The position numbers and the translations under genes were made by a program. Below are positions 1-6,545 of a DNA stretch of 10,588 nt, one piece after another (position 1 is the stretch's first letter; every line of letters starts with the position of its first letter). A model generated the notes under the pieces. The model saw nothing but the letters and a program-made list of their open reading frames with translations. It searched no databases and was not told the DNA's origin. This DNA comes from Planctomycetaceae bacterium (lineage in GTDB: Bacteria > Planctomycetota > Planctomycetia > Pirellulales > UBA1268), in contig DONH01000366.1 of assembly GCA_003509235.1 (NCBI GenBank), positions 1 to 10,588 on the forward strand. Direction: 5' to 3'.

Positions 1-351
1 TGCTGCAATGCACACATCAAAATCGGTCCAACCACCTTTGATTTTTTTTGCGAGGTCATCGCCACCAACTTCCTCTGCACCAGCGGCAGTTGCATCATCA
101 GCAAGATTTCCTTTGGCAAAAACGACAACACGTTTTGATTTGCCAATGCCATGTGGAAGGACAATCGAACCTCGCACGATCTGATCAGCTTGCTTGGGAT
201 CGATGCCCAGACGAATGTGAATTTCAACTGTCTGATCGAATTTTGTCGGTGGAAATTTCTTTAGCGTTTCGACAGCTTCTGAGAGTGGAAGTGGTGCTTC
301 ATCAGCCGGTTTGGCGGCAAGAGCAGATTTCATGCGTTTGGTGAGTCGCAC
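1..351 (-). CDS. rplA: 50S ribosomal protein L1, N-terminal part (cut by window edge)
   Basis: Ribosomal protein L1 binds 23S rRNA at the L1 stalk, helps tRNA leave the E site, and in many bacteria represses its own operon by binding its mRNA. The 117 codons present read in frame to the edge. They contain the L1 signatures [20 protein letters not shown] and [20 protein letters not shown]; the C-terminal half of the protein lies outside the window. The start chosen is GTG at 351, giving [12 protein letters not shown], which matches the usual (M)xxLTKR beginning of L1. An AGAGG ribosome binding site lies 9 nt upstream. The ATG at 333 would remove the conserved LTKR and has no ribosome binding site. 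The frame is open back to the rplK stop, but nothing upstream of the GTG looks like L1. Last gene visible in the minus-strand block, 189 nt after rplK. Identity is certain and the start is likely. Confidence 0.95.
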   Translation of the reverse strand, partial: MRLTKRMKSALAAKPADEAPLPLSEAVETLKKFPPTKFDQTVEIHIRLGIDPKQADQIVRGSIVLPHGIGKSKRVVVFAKGNLADDATAAGAEEVGGDDLAKKIKGGWTDFDVCIAA

Positions 352-360
352 TTTAGGATT

Positions 361-366
361 CCTCTG
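361..366 (-). promoter_or_regulatory. Ribosome binding site deciding the rplA GTG start
   Basis: The minus strand reads CAGAGG, then 9 nt, then GTG at 351. The first in-frame ATG (333) has no purine-rich tract at a suitable distance, so this site favours the GTG start. Confidence 0.6.
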
Positions 367-453
367 TACTGGAGACGTTTTGAAATTAAATTTTGCTTTT
401 GATGAAGCCCCAAGCCGAAGTTGTTGGTCTCTCTTGTATGGAGCTGCATTTTT

Positions 454-485
454 GTTCCGAAGGAACCGGAATGGCACGGTGCCAT
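454..485 (-). other. Two adjacent stem-loops in the rplK-rplA spacer
   Basis: The 189-nt spacer between rplK and rplA holds two hairpins 4 nt apart. In minus-strand order they are ATGGCA-CCG-TGCCAT (485-471, 6 bp perfect) and GTTCC-TTC-GGAAC (466-454, 5 bp perfect). Neither is followed by a T tract, so they are not intrinsic terminators. They could be an RNase processing site, a stabilising structure or part of an L1 regulatory site. The sequence alone does not distinguish these, and no L1-binding consensus was recognised. Confidence 0.4.
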
Positions 486-540
486 GACAGCGGAGCTTTT
501 CACCCTGAAAAATTAGATTATTACAGGTTTTTTCCGGTAT

Positions 541-966
541 TCAACCTTCAACGGTAATCCCCATACTACGGGCTGTTCCGGCAATCATTCGGCGTGCATG
601 TTCATCGTCACGTGCATTCAGGTCAGCAGACTTCATTTTGACAATTTCGTCTAATTGATTTACTGAGACTTTCCCAACTTTGTCCTTGTTTGGAACGCCA
701 GATCCCTTGGCAAGGCCAGCAGCCTTTTTCAACAAAGCGGCTGCTGGAGGGCTTTTCGTGACAAAATCAAATGATCGATCGTTGTAGACAGTAACGACCA
801 CAGGAATAGGCATGCCGCCAGCTTCTTTGGTCTTGTCGTTAAATTGTTGGACAAACTGGCCCAGATTAATCCCAAATCGACCGAGTGAAGTTCCTACCGG
901 AGGTGCAGGGGTCGCTTGACCACCTGGGACCTGAAATTTTGCTTGACCCGTTACCTGTTTTGCCAT
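541..966 (-). CDS. rplK: 50S ribosomal protein L11
   Basis: L11 binds the GTPase-associated centre of 23S rRNA (helices 43/44) and forms the base of the L7/L12 stalk, contacting EF-G, EF-Tu and release factors. The 141 residues match the usual length. The N-terminal domain (about 1-72) begins [20 protein letters not shown] followed by APPVG. The C-terminal RNA-binding domain (about 73-141) ends with [16 protein letters not shown] and [11 protein letters not shown], hallmark L11 sequence. The usual GPALG after the proline-rich segment is GTSLG here, a mild substitution. The ATG is preceded by AAGG about 10 nt upstream. It lies 218 nt downstream of nusG and has its own promoter candidate at 1010-1037. 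Stop is TGA. Confidence 0.98.
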   Translation of the reverse strand: MAKQVTGQAKFQVPGGQATPAPPVGTSLGRFGINLGQFVQQFNDKTKEAGGMPIPVVVTVYNDRSFDFVTKSPPAAALLKKAAGLAKGSGVPNKDKVGKVSVNQLDEIVKMKSADLNARDDEHARRMIAGTARSMGITVEG

Positions 967-1009
967 CAGCCCAAATCCTTATAAGTTTCCGTCACAACAA
1001 GAATTAACC

Positions 1010-1037
1010 ATCATGCCGGTAAATTTGCTCCTGTCAA
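1010..1037 (-). promoter_or_regulatory. Candidate sigma70-type promoter for rplK-rplA
   Basis: On the minus strand a perfect TTGACA (1037-1032) is followed by a 16-nt spacer and CATGAT (1015-1010; 4 of 6 matches to TATAAT). This would start transcription near 1003 and leave a leader of about 37 nt before the rplK ATG. A separate promoter ahead of rplK is known in E. coli, which makes the position sensible. The -10 is imperfect, and planctomycete promoter rules may differ. Confidence 0.4.
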
Positions 1038-1184
1038 AGCCCCTTCAGCGGTTTTCGCTCAAAAGTGGCTACCAAAGTGTTTTACTGGTCTTGTTTAGCA
1101 GCGGATTGTCCCTGCCTCGACCAACCCTTAGTCGTCACTCACGCGTAAAGAGTCAACCTTGGTGTTGGAAGTCTTGTTCGGACG

Positions 1185-2009
1185 CTACACCGTTTCAATC
1201 TGCCAGTACTCAATATCAACCGGTGTCGAGCGACCAAAAATGCTTAACATAACCGTGACGCGGCCATTTGCTTCGTCAATCTGCTCAACTTCGCCCTCAA
1301 AGTTTTCGAAGGTACCTTCATTGATTTTGACACGATCACCTTTCTTAAAGTTGATCTTCAGTTTTGGTGTCTCTTCGGCCTTTTCCTCACCCTTGTTGAG
1401 CAGTTTTTTGACGTCTTGAGGCAACATTGGGCTTGGCTTTCCACCAGAGCCCGTGAAATCACCAATACCGCCTGTTTCACGTACAAGAAACCAGGTTTCA
1501 TCATTCAAAATCATATTTACAAGAATGTAGCCAGGGTAGAGTTTTCGCCAGACAACCCGTTTTTTCCCACTCTTGAATTCCGTGACTTGTTCCTTCGGGA
1601 CCACGACTTCACCGAACCACGAATCCATGCCCTGCATTGCAATGCGTCGCTGAAGGGTTTCACGGATTGAGTCTTCTCGGTTGCTTTGAACCTTAAGGAT
1701 GTACCAGTCCATATCCCCTTCTGCGGGTGCTGGTTCTTCAGCCTCATCTTCTTCACCATCGAGCATGACAGGTTTTGCATCTTCACTGCCAGAAAAAGGA
1801 TCATCGAGTTCGACAGGACCATCGTCTTCATCTTCTTCTACAAGCTCTGTTGATTCGATCGAAGCCGTTTCGTCGCGGGAAGCGTCTTCTTTGCTGCGGT
1901 GTAGATCGGCAGTTTTGTGATGTTCTGAAGCTGTTGATTCAGAGCCAACACCAGCCGTTTCATCGGTTGCTGTGGGCTCAGTTTCTGAAAAGTTCTCGTT
2001 TTCTTGCAT
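1185..2009 (-). CDS. nusG: Transcription termination/antitermination protein NusG with acidic N-terminal extension
   Basis: NusG binds the RNA polymerase clamp across the DNA cleft through its NGN domain, and contacts Rho or ribosomal S10 through its KOW domain. The NGN domain starts at DWYILKVQSNRED (101-113) and includes RRIAMQGMDSWFGEVVVPKE and KLYPGYILVNM (156-166). The KOW domain spans about 221-274, with FKKGDRVKINEGTFENFEGE and SIFGRSTPVDIEYWQIE. Residues 1-100 are an acidic, probably disordered extension with 35 Asp/Glu against 5 Lys/Arg, so the protein is 274 aa against about 180 in E. coli. The frame is open and coding-like throughout. An internal ATG (1712, M100) sits at the NGN boundary with AGAAGG 4 nt upstream, so a short form is possible. 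The first ATG itself has only a weak ribosome binding site. It follows secE after 51 nt, the usual pairing. Stop is TAG. Confidence 0.96.
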   Translation of the reverse strand: MQENENFSETEPTATDETAGVGSESTASEHHKTADLHRSKEDASRDETASIESTELVEEDEDDGPVELDDPFSGSEDAKPVMLDGEEDEAEEPAPAEGDMDWYILKVQSNREDSIRETLQRRIAMQGMDSWFGEVVVPKEQVTEFKSGKKRVVWRKLYPGYILVNMILNDETWFLVRETGGIGDFTGSGGKPSPMLPQDVKKLLNKGEEKAEETPKLKINFKKGDRVKINEGTFENFEGEVEQIDEANGRVTVMLSIFGRSTPVDIEYWQIETV

Positions 2010-2060
2010 TGCTATCTTTGAAGTGGTCTTGAGGATGTTTGAATCTTGTGCAGTCGATTC

Positions 2061-2522
2061 CTAGCCTTGGAGGGCACGAAGGACGAACCACCAGAAAAGA
2101 TCGTACACGGCTAAAATTCCAGCGAGTGTAAAGATCAGGAAAATAATCACGATCGAACTGCGGATGACTTCATCACGCGTTGGCCAGGAAACCTTTGTCA
2201 TTTCTGTTTCAACAGCGATAAGAAAATCCGCAATGCGCGGTGTGTTGACCATTCGAAAACTCACCCAAATGCCAACAGCGAGTAAAACGCCAGGGACGAG
2301 AAACCGCATGATTCCCAGTTCATCGGTACTTAGTGAACTTGTGGTATCACCGCCCAGCCAAAGAGGTAGCAGTTGGGCAAGCCTCCAGACTCCAATTGCT
2401 ATGGCGATTGCGACTGCAGCAAACGTGACTTGGCGAGCGACTCGACCCTGCTGACGCTTATAGAGCGAAAAACTAAGGAGGCTTCCAAAGAAGGTTGCGG
2501 CTGGTTGTTGTGTTCCTGCCAT
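2061..2522 (-). CDS. secE: Preprotein translocase subunit SecE
   Basis: SecE is the small inner-membrane subunit that clamps SecY in the SecYEG protein-conducting channel. The conserved core is residues 98-150: ADFLIAVETEMTKVSWPTRD (98-117), the amphipathic helix with the invariant KVSWP-type motif, followed by a transmembrane helix at about 123-146. Two further hydrophobic helices lie before it (about 31-50 and 72-92). The protein therefore has three predicted membrane spans, like the E. coli protein, rather than the single span of many Gram-positive forms. Length is 153 aa. The N-terminus has LYKRQQGRVARQ just before the first membrane segment. The ribosome binding site is poor (AAAGG 14 nt upstream), so the exact start is slightly uncertain. 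It lies immediately before nusG. Confidence 0.96.
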   Translation of the reverse strand: MAGTQQPAATFFGSLLSFSLYKRQQGRVARQVTFAAVAIAIAIGVWRLAQLLPLWLGGDTTSSLSTDELGIMRFLVPGVLLAVGIWVSFRMVNTPRIADFLIAVETEMTKVSWPTRDEVIRSSIVIIFLIFTLAGILAVYDLFWWFVLRALQG

Positions 2523-2682
2523 GTCGGTTCAATCTGCCTTTAGACAAAGGTTTACGGTTTCAAATGTTCCTAGATCTTCTACCAATACTGCCCGTCAGAA
2601 TACAGCCGGTTCTCATAAGTCCCCTGAGTTTTGGCTTTTCCGAGCCCCAGAGCGATCTCATGTGAATACTCCATACAATAAG

Positions 2683-2755
2683 CAGGGGCGGCGGGAATCG
2701 AACTCGCAACCTCTGGTTTTGGAGACCAGCGCTCTGCCAATTGAGCTACGCCCCT
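2683..2755 (-). tRNA. tRNA-Trp (anticodon CCA)
   Basis: The minus strand folds as a complete 73-nt cloverleaf: acceptor AGGGGCG/CGCCCCT, D arm GCTC-AATTGGCA-GAGC, anticodon stem CTGGT/ACCAG with loop CTCCAAA (anticodon CCA), T loop TTCGATT, and discriminator G as expected for tryptophan. The 3' CCA is not encoded. The T stem GCGAG/CCCGC contains one A-C mismatch (A52/C62). It sits between tuf and secE, 97 nt after tuf, and is probably released from the tuf-secE transcript. Confidence 0.97.
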
Positions 2756-2764
2756 GTGTAAGTA

Positions 2765-2788
2765 CGGGGCCCGGTGACCCGAACCCCG
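2765..2788 (-). other. GC-rich stem-loop just upstream of tRNA-Trp
   Basis: CGGGG (2788-2784 on the minus strand) can pair with CCCCG (2769-2765) around a 14-nt loop that contains GGTCACC. It ends 9 nt before the tRNA 5' end. It has no T tract. It may assist tRNA processing or separate tuf from downstream genes; the function is not determined. Confidence 0.3.
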
Positions 2789-2852
2789 CACAAGTAACTT
2801 TTCCGACGATGCCAACAGGTCTGGCCACCGAACACATCAAGAGTCAAGAAAA

Positions 2853-4052
2853 TCAGTCAAGAATCTTCGTGACAACCCCCGATCCAACGGTTCGGCCGCC
2901 TTCACGAATCGCGAAGCGAACACCATCATCCATTGCAATTGGCACCATCAACTCAACTTCCATTTTGACGTTGTCGCCAGGGGAAACCATTTCGACTCCA
3001 CCCATTAGTTGTGTTGCACCAGTCACGTCAGTTGTTCTGAAGTAGAACTGCGGACGGTACCCTGCAAAAAATGGGGTGTGACGACCACCTTCTTCTTTTG
3101 AAAGAACGTAGACCTCGCACTCAAACTTTTTATGCGGCTTAATTGTTCCTGGTTTGGCGAGCACCTGACCTCGTTCAATTGCATCACGATTAATTCCACG
3201 GAGAAGGCAACCAACGTTGTCACCAGCTTGTCCACTGTCGAGAACTTTTTTGAACATTTCGACACCGGTGACAGTTGTCTTGTCAGCTTTTTCCTTTAAG
3301 CCAACGATTTCAACTTCATCACCGACGTTTACCACGCCTCGTTCAATTCTACCGGTCGCGACAGTGCCTCGACCTTCAATTGAAAAGACATCTTCGATTG
3401 CCATAAGAAAGGGCTTGTCGAGTTCTCGTTCTGGCTCCGGAATATAGGAGTCAACAGCATCAAGAAGGTCTGCGATGCACTTGTTTGCCTCAGGATCAGC
3501 AGGACTGTCATAGGCAGGCTTACTGGCGCCTCGGATAATTGGGATATCGTCGCCAGGGAACCCGTACTTGCTGAGTAGTTCCCGGATTTCCATTTCAACG
3601 AGATCAAGTAATTCCGGGTCATCAACCAAGTCAACCTTGTTCAGGAAGACAACCAATGCCGGAACACCTACCTGACGTGCCAAAAGAATATGTTCACGCG
3701 TCTGAGGCATAGGGCCGTCAGCAGCACTCACAACAAGAATGGCACCGTCCATCTGGGCAGCGCCAGTAATCATGTTCTTGACAAAGTCAGCATGCCCTGG
3801 GCAGTCAATATGAGCATAGTGACGCTTCTCAGTTTGGTATTCTACGTGACTAACAGCGATAGTTACCGTTTTGGTTTCATCTCGAACGGTTCCGCCCTTT
3901 GCAATGTCTGCGTAGCTCTTGGCCTCAGCCAGATCCTTCGCCGCCTGCACGGCGACAAGGGCACCGGTGAGCGTCGTTTTCCCATGGTCAATGTGCCCGA
4001 TCGTGCCGACGTTCACGTGGGGTTTTGTTCGCTCAAAAGTATCCTTAGCCAT
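2853..4052 (-). CDS. tuf: Translation elongation factor Tu
   Basis: EF-Tu delivers aminoacyl-tRNA to the ribosomal A site as a ternary complex with GTP. Length is 399 aa, close to the usual 394-400. The G domain has the P loop GHIDHGKT (19-26), DCPGH (83-87) with the catalytic histidine at 87, NKVD (138-141) and RGASKPAY around 174-181. Domain 2 (about 213-305) includes [16 protein letters not shown]. Domain 3 runs to the end with [20 protein letters not shown]. Switch I is unusual: where E. coli has KARGITI, this protein has DETKTVTI (58-65). The Mg-coordinating threonine is kept as T64, but the Arg-Gly before it is Lys-Thr. The ATG has GAGG 8 nt upstream. A perfect 8-bp hairpin lies in the leader. 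Four tRNA genes precede it and tRNA-Trp follows. Stop is TAA or TGA-class and not ambiguous in frame. Confidence 0.98.
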   Translation of the reverse strand: MAKDTFERTKPHVNVGTIGHIDHGKTTLTGALVAVQAAKDLAEAKSYADIAKGGTVRDETKTVTIAVSHVEYQTEKRHYAHIDCPGHADFVKNMITGAAQMDGAILVVSAADGPMPQTREHILLARQVGVPALVVFLNKVDLVDDPELLDLVEMEIRELLSKYGFPGDDIPIIRGASKPAYDSPADPEANKCIADLLDAVDSYIPEPERELDKPFLMAIEDVFSIEGRGTVATGRIERGVVNVGDEVEIVGLKEKADKTTVTGVEMFKKVLDSGQAGDNVGCLLRGINRDAIERGQVLAKPGTIKPHKKFECEVYVLSKEEGGRHTPFFAGYRPQFYFRTTDVTGATQLMGGVEMVSPGDNVKMEVELMVPIAMDDGVRFAIREGGRTVGSGVVTKILD

Positions 4053-4086
4053 GCTCTTTTCCTCGGCCTTTCCTCATTGAAGGGGT

Positions 4087-4107
4087 AGCAGGTTTTCTTA
4101 ACCTGCT
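4087..4107 (-). promoter_or_regulatory. Perfect stem-loop in the tuf leader
   Basis: The minus strand reads AGCAGGTT-AAGAA-AACCTGCT, an 8-bp perfect inverted repeat with a 5-nt loop. It lies 34 nt upstream of the tuf ATG and outside the ribosome binding site. No T tract follows, so it is not a terminator. It could stabilise the 5' end of tuf mRNA after tRNA processing, be a cleavage signal, or bind a regulator. The structure is seen directly; the role is inference. Confidence 0.45.
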
Positions 4108-4223
4108 TGTTGTAAAAAACTTCAAAATTATTCTGTTGCGACTACGAACCGCATCAGATTGTATCGTTAAATTCTCAAAAACGGGATATTCTCTTTACAA
4201 ATTTTAAGAGCCCATTACGGCAG

Positions 4224-4296
<73 letters not shown>

Positions 4297-4429
4297 CTAA
4301 ATTGCTGTCTGGGCGTCGATTATGTACCGAGATATCTCCTTAGTTTTAATTGTTTTGTCACATCTGAATAGAAGTAAAACCTAATATTTCATGGAATTAT
4401 CATATTTCTCGAATCGGATCAGCAAAAAG

Positions 4430-4500
4430 AGCGGGTGAAGGGAGTCGAACCCTCGTCTTTAGCTTGGAAGGCTATTGCTCTACCATTGAGCTACACCCGC
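4430..4500 (-). tRNA. tRNA-Gly (anticodon TCC)
   Basis: A 71-nt cloverleaf on the minus strand: acceptor GCGGGTG/CACCCGC, D arm GCTC-AATGGTA-GAGC, loop CTTCCAA (anticodon TCC), T stem GAGGG/CCCTT with loop TTCGACT. The anticodon stem ATAGC/GCTAA has one A-A mismatch at its base (27/43); the E. coli counterpart is fully paired there. CCA is not encoded. It corresponds in position to glyT of the E. coli cluster. Confidence 0.95.
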
Positions 4501-4593
4501 TGAATTCATGTCTATATCGGATGTTTCACTACAGCACTTCATTTCACTGGTGTTTTATTGAATTTCTGTTGAGTGGGCATCCATTTTATATAG

Positions 4594-4675
4594 TGGGGAG
4601 TACAGGATTCGAACCTGTGAAGGCACTGCCATCAGATTTACAGTCTGACCCCTTTGACCGCTCGGGAAACTCCCC
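4594..4675 (-). tRNA. tRNA-Tyr (anticodon GTA)
   Basis: An 82-nt class II tRNA on the minus strand: acceptor GGGGAGT/ACTCCCC, long D arm starting CCCGAGCGGTC, anticodon stem TCAGA/TCTGA with loop CTGTAAA (anticodon GTA), a long variable arm (TGGCAGTGCCTTC) and T stem ACAGG/CCTGT with loop TTCGAAT. Discriminator A is as expected for tyrosine. CCA is not encoded. Confidence 0.97.
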
Positions 4676-4918
4676 TTCGCAAAATGTGGTTGTAAATGCT
4701 TCTTTTTGACGGTTTCAGGAGGTTCCTTAAGTGGCTGGCCTACCTGTTTTTCTCCTTTTTAAGCTCCATTTTGTTCTTACCGAAATGTTGTATCGACCTC
4801 GCCTAATGTGTGGCCGGTTCGGTCGGCAGGCAAAGCCTCCGTCCAGTGTCGGCATCTGAACAACGAAATCGTCCACAAATGGACGTACGTCGCACAGTTT
4901 CCATCCGGCTGCGTCGTG

Positions 4919-4991
4919 AGCTAGCGGCGGGACTTGAACCCGCAACCTGCTGATTACAAATCAGCCGCTCTGCCAATTGAGCTACGCTAGC
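4919..4991 (-). tRNA. tRNA-Thr (anticodon TGT)
   Basis: A 73-nt cloverleaf on the minus strand: acceptor GCTAGCG/CGCTAGC, D arm GCTC-AATTGGCA-GAGC, anticodon stem GCTGA/TCAGC with loop TTTGTAA (anticodon TGT), T stem GCGGG/CCCGC with loop TTCAAGT. It is fully paired, with no encoded CCA. It is the first gene of the minus-strand block. A 243-nt spacer separates it from tRNA-Tyr, far longer than in the E. coli cluster, with a 5-bp GTCCA/TGGAC hairpin at 4871-4884 and nothing else recognised. Confidence 0.97.
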
Positions 4992-5411
4992 GGGCCTTTT
5001 GGACCGCGAACCGAACAAGTCTACGGATTCAGTGGCGACGTGCAAGATGGATGATCGCACGGCAACGACAGGATCATAATCCAAAGAATGGATTCCAACG
5101 GTTGGTTTACAAGATGAAATTGTGTTTATCGGGTATATCCCACATACATTTTTGAATCAATAAAGACTCGAAAAGCACAAATGTGGTTCTTGTAATTGAT
5201 TTTTCCCAACGTTTTGTAGGCTCTAGAACCTGTTTCACAAGACGAAACTTTAGGCAATAGAACCAATTAGCGTTGGGCGTTGAGGCGGCAATACTCAGTC
5301 TGTCATCATTGTGCCTTCTTTATATTCTTTCTTGTTTCAGCAATGTTTGCGCAGTGTCAGGGCGAAATCATGTAGTTCGGAATTGGAACGCCAGCCAGAT
5401 TCGAGGGTGAA
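4992..5411. other. Divergent non-coding region between the tRNA-tuf block and purU
   Basis: This is 420 nt with no credible gene. It should hold the promoters of both divergent units. Toward the tRNAs there is a TTGATT/TATACC pair (5160-5132). Toward purU there is TATATT at 5321-5326, with only a poor -35 (CTGTCA at 5300-5305, 15-nt spacing). No operator repeat, riboswitch or terminator was recognised. The antisense reading frame over the tRNA-Thr end is a tRNA shadow. Confidence 0.5.
5132..5160 (-). promoter_or_regulatory. Candidate promoter for the tRNA-tuf block
   Basis: On the minus strand TTGATT (5160-5155) is followed by a 17-nt spacer and TATACC (5137-5132). Each hexamer matches 4 of 6 positions of the sigma70 consensus. 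Start of transcription would be near 5125, about 134 nt upstream of the first tRNA. The position fits; the sequence match is only moderate. Confidence 0.35.
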
Positions 5412-6311
5412 ATGCATTCAAAAATTGGATCAACGCAAACAACTCGTGAGACATCGTTATCGGTCCAGGAGGTTGTTCTTGTTGACTGTCCCGATGAGGT
5501 CGGTCTTATCCATAGGATCACCGGCGTCCTATCCGCTCACCAATGGAATATTGAAAGGAATCAAGAATTTGTTGATGGTGAGGCTTCTCACTTTTTTTTC
5601 CGTGCAGAGGTGTCGTCCAAGGCATGTTGCTCGACACAAGGCATGCATGACCTTCAAACTGCACTTGCTGATGTGTTGCCCGCCAAAGCAAGTGTCCGCA
5701 TTGTGTCGCGAGAGCCGAGGCCCATTGTCATTTGTGCGACTCGTGAGCCGCACTGTTTAGGCGAGTTACTTTTGCTGGATGCTGTTGGTGAACTACCCGG
5801 CAAAATCGTTGCGGTAATAAGCAATCACGACACCTTGCGTCAGCTTGTTGAGAGATTTGAGGTGCCTTTTCATTTTTTGCCTCACCACGAAAAAAGTCGG
5901 GAAGCCCACGAACAGCAGTTAGCCGAGTTAATTGACAACTATGCCCCCGAGTCCATTGTCCTCGCACGATATATGCGAGTTCTCTCCGATCGTTTTGTTG
6001 ATCGCTATTCAAAAAAATTAATCAATATTCACCACTCATTTTTACCAGCCTTTGTGGGAGCGGCACCCTACCACCAGGCGTTTGAACGAGGCGTCAAAGT
6101 GATCGGGGCAACAGCTCATTACGTAACGGCAGAGCTCGACGCCGGCCCAATCATTGCCCAAGATGTTATTCCTGTGGATCATACCTTTTCAGCAAAACAG
6201 ATGGCTCAGGCAGGGCGTGACGTAGAAAAAATTGTGCTCGCAAAAGCAGTGCGACTCGTGCTTGAGGACCGCGTTTTTATGCACAATGGCCGAACCGTAG
6301 TATTCTCCTGA
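5412..6311 (+). CDS. purU: Formyltetrahydrofolate deformylase
   Basis: PurU hydrolyses 10-formyltetrahydrofolate to tetrahydrofolate and formate, balancing the one-carbon pool and supplying formate. The 299 residues hold an N-terminal ACT regulatory domain (about 20-97, LVDCPDEVGLIHRITGVL and a NIERNQEFVDG segment) and a C-terminal formyltransferase-fold domain (about 104-285). Expected catalytic residues are present: N205 and H207 in LINIHHSFLPAF, and D243 in TAELDAGPII. PHCLGELL, ARYMRVLS, GVKVIGATAHYVT and GRDVEKIVLAKAV are typical of PurU rather than the shorter PurN, which lacks the ACT domain. The ATG has GAGGG 4 nt upstream. An N-terminal stretch of about 18 residues before the ACT domain makes it slightly longer than the usual 280-285. 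It is transcribed away from the tRNA-tuf block, with a terminator-like hairpin right after it, so it is probably monocistronic. Confidence 0.96.
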   Translation: MHSKIGSTQTTRETSLSVQEVVLVDCPDEVGLIHRITGVLSAHQWNIERNQEFVDGEASHFFFRAEVSSKACCSTQGMHDLQTALADVLPAKASVRIVSREPRPIVICATREPHCLGELLLLDAVGELPGKIVAVISNHDTLRQLVERFEVPFHFLPHHEKSREAHEQQLAELIDNYAPESIVLARYMRVLSDRFVDRYSKKLINIHHSFLPAFVGAAPYHQAFERGVKVIGATAHYVTAELDAGPIIAQDVIPVDHTFSAKQMAQAGRDVEKIVLAKAVRLVLEDRVFMHNGRTVVFS

Positions 6312-6314
6312 AGA

Positions 6315-6336
6315 AGCGTGAGTAACACGCTGTTTT
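6315..6336 (+). terminator. Weak intrinsic terminator after purU
   Basis: AGCGTG-AGTAA-CACGCT is a perfect 6-bp stem with a 5-nt loop, followed by G and TTTT. It starts 3 nt after the purU stop codon. The position is right for a terminator, but the T tract is short, so read-through is likely. Confidence 0.5.
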
Positions 6337-6468
6337 CAGCTTCATATGCTGTTTCCGGACGGATACACGTGGGTTGTACCTTACTGAGGTTGATTCAATG
6401 ATTGGCTCAAAAACAGAAGACACCGCCATCTCATCAGACTTTTGGTACATGGTTGCCGGTTGAAGGGT

Positions 6469-6474
6469 TATAAC
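6469..6474 (+). promoter_or_regulatory. Possible -10 element for the M16 peptidase operon
   Basis: TATAAC matches 5 of 6 positions of the -10 consensus and lies 71 nt upstream of the chosen ATG. No convincing -35 lies at 16-18 nt. The rest of the 6337-6545 stretch shows nothing recognisable. Confidence 0.25.
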
Positions 6475-6545
6475 TACGACAGATTCGTTTGTTCAGTCTC
6501 GACTTTGAATTCAAGAGTCAAACACTTTGGGAAGTGGGTTCGAGT

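Noticed and set aside
1699..1920. Plus-strand serine-rich reading frame
   Set aside because: It is the antisense of the Asp/Glu-rich NusG extension; GAA/GAT codons read as TTC/ATC/TCx give the serine runs.
2579..2815. Minus-strand reading frame with GVAQLAERWSPKPEVASSIP
   Set aside because: It is tRNA-Trp read as protein and has no coding character beyond the tRNA.
2521..3045. Plus-strand reading frame of 174 codons opposite tRNA-Trp and the end of tuf
   Set aside because: It crosses a tRNA and the antisense of tuf, has low-complexity Ser/Thr/Pro composition and no recognisable domain.
3690..4088. Plus-strand reading frame of 132 codons opposite tuf
   Set aside because: It lies wholly antisense to the EF-Tu G domain and shows no domain of its own.
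4158..4163. TACAAT on the minus strand as a -10 element of a tuf-specific promoter
   Set aside because: It matches 5 of 6 positions, but the sequence 17 nt upstream (TCCCGT) is not a -35, so I did not list it as a promoter.
4464..4709. Plus-strand reading frame of 81 codons containing STGFEPVKALPSDLQ
   Set aside because: It is the antisense of tRNA-Tyr and the end of tRNA-Gly. This is a well-known type of false gene made by tRNA sequence.
4803..5084. Minus-strand reading frame with VAQLAERLICNQQVAGSSPA
   Set aside because: It is the sense strand of tRNA-Thr(TGT) read as protein; the same VAQLAER pattern arises from many tRNAs.
6489..6545. TTG start adding 19 residues to the first M16 peptidase
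   Set aside because: It would place a polar and acidic segment before an otherwise normal signal peptide and has no ribosome binding site. ATG 6546 is preferred.
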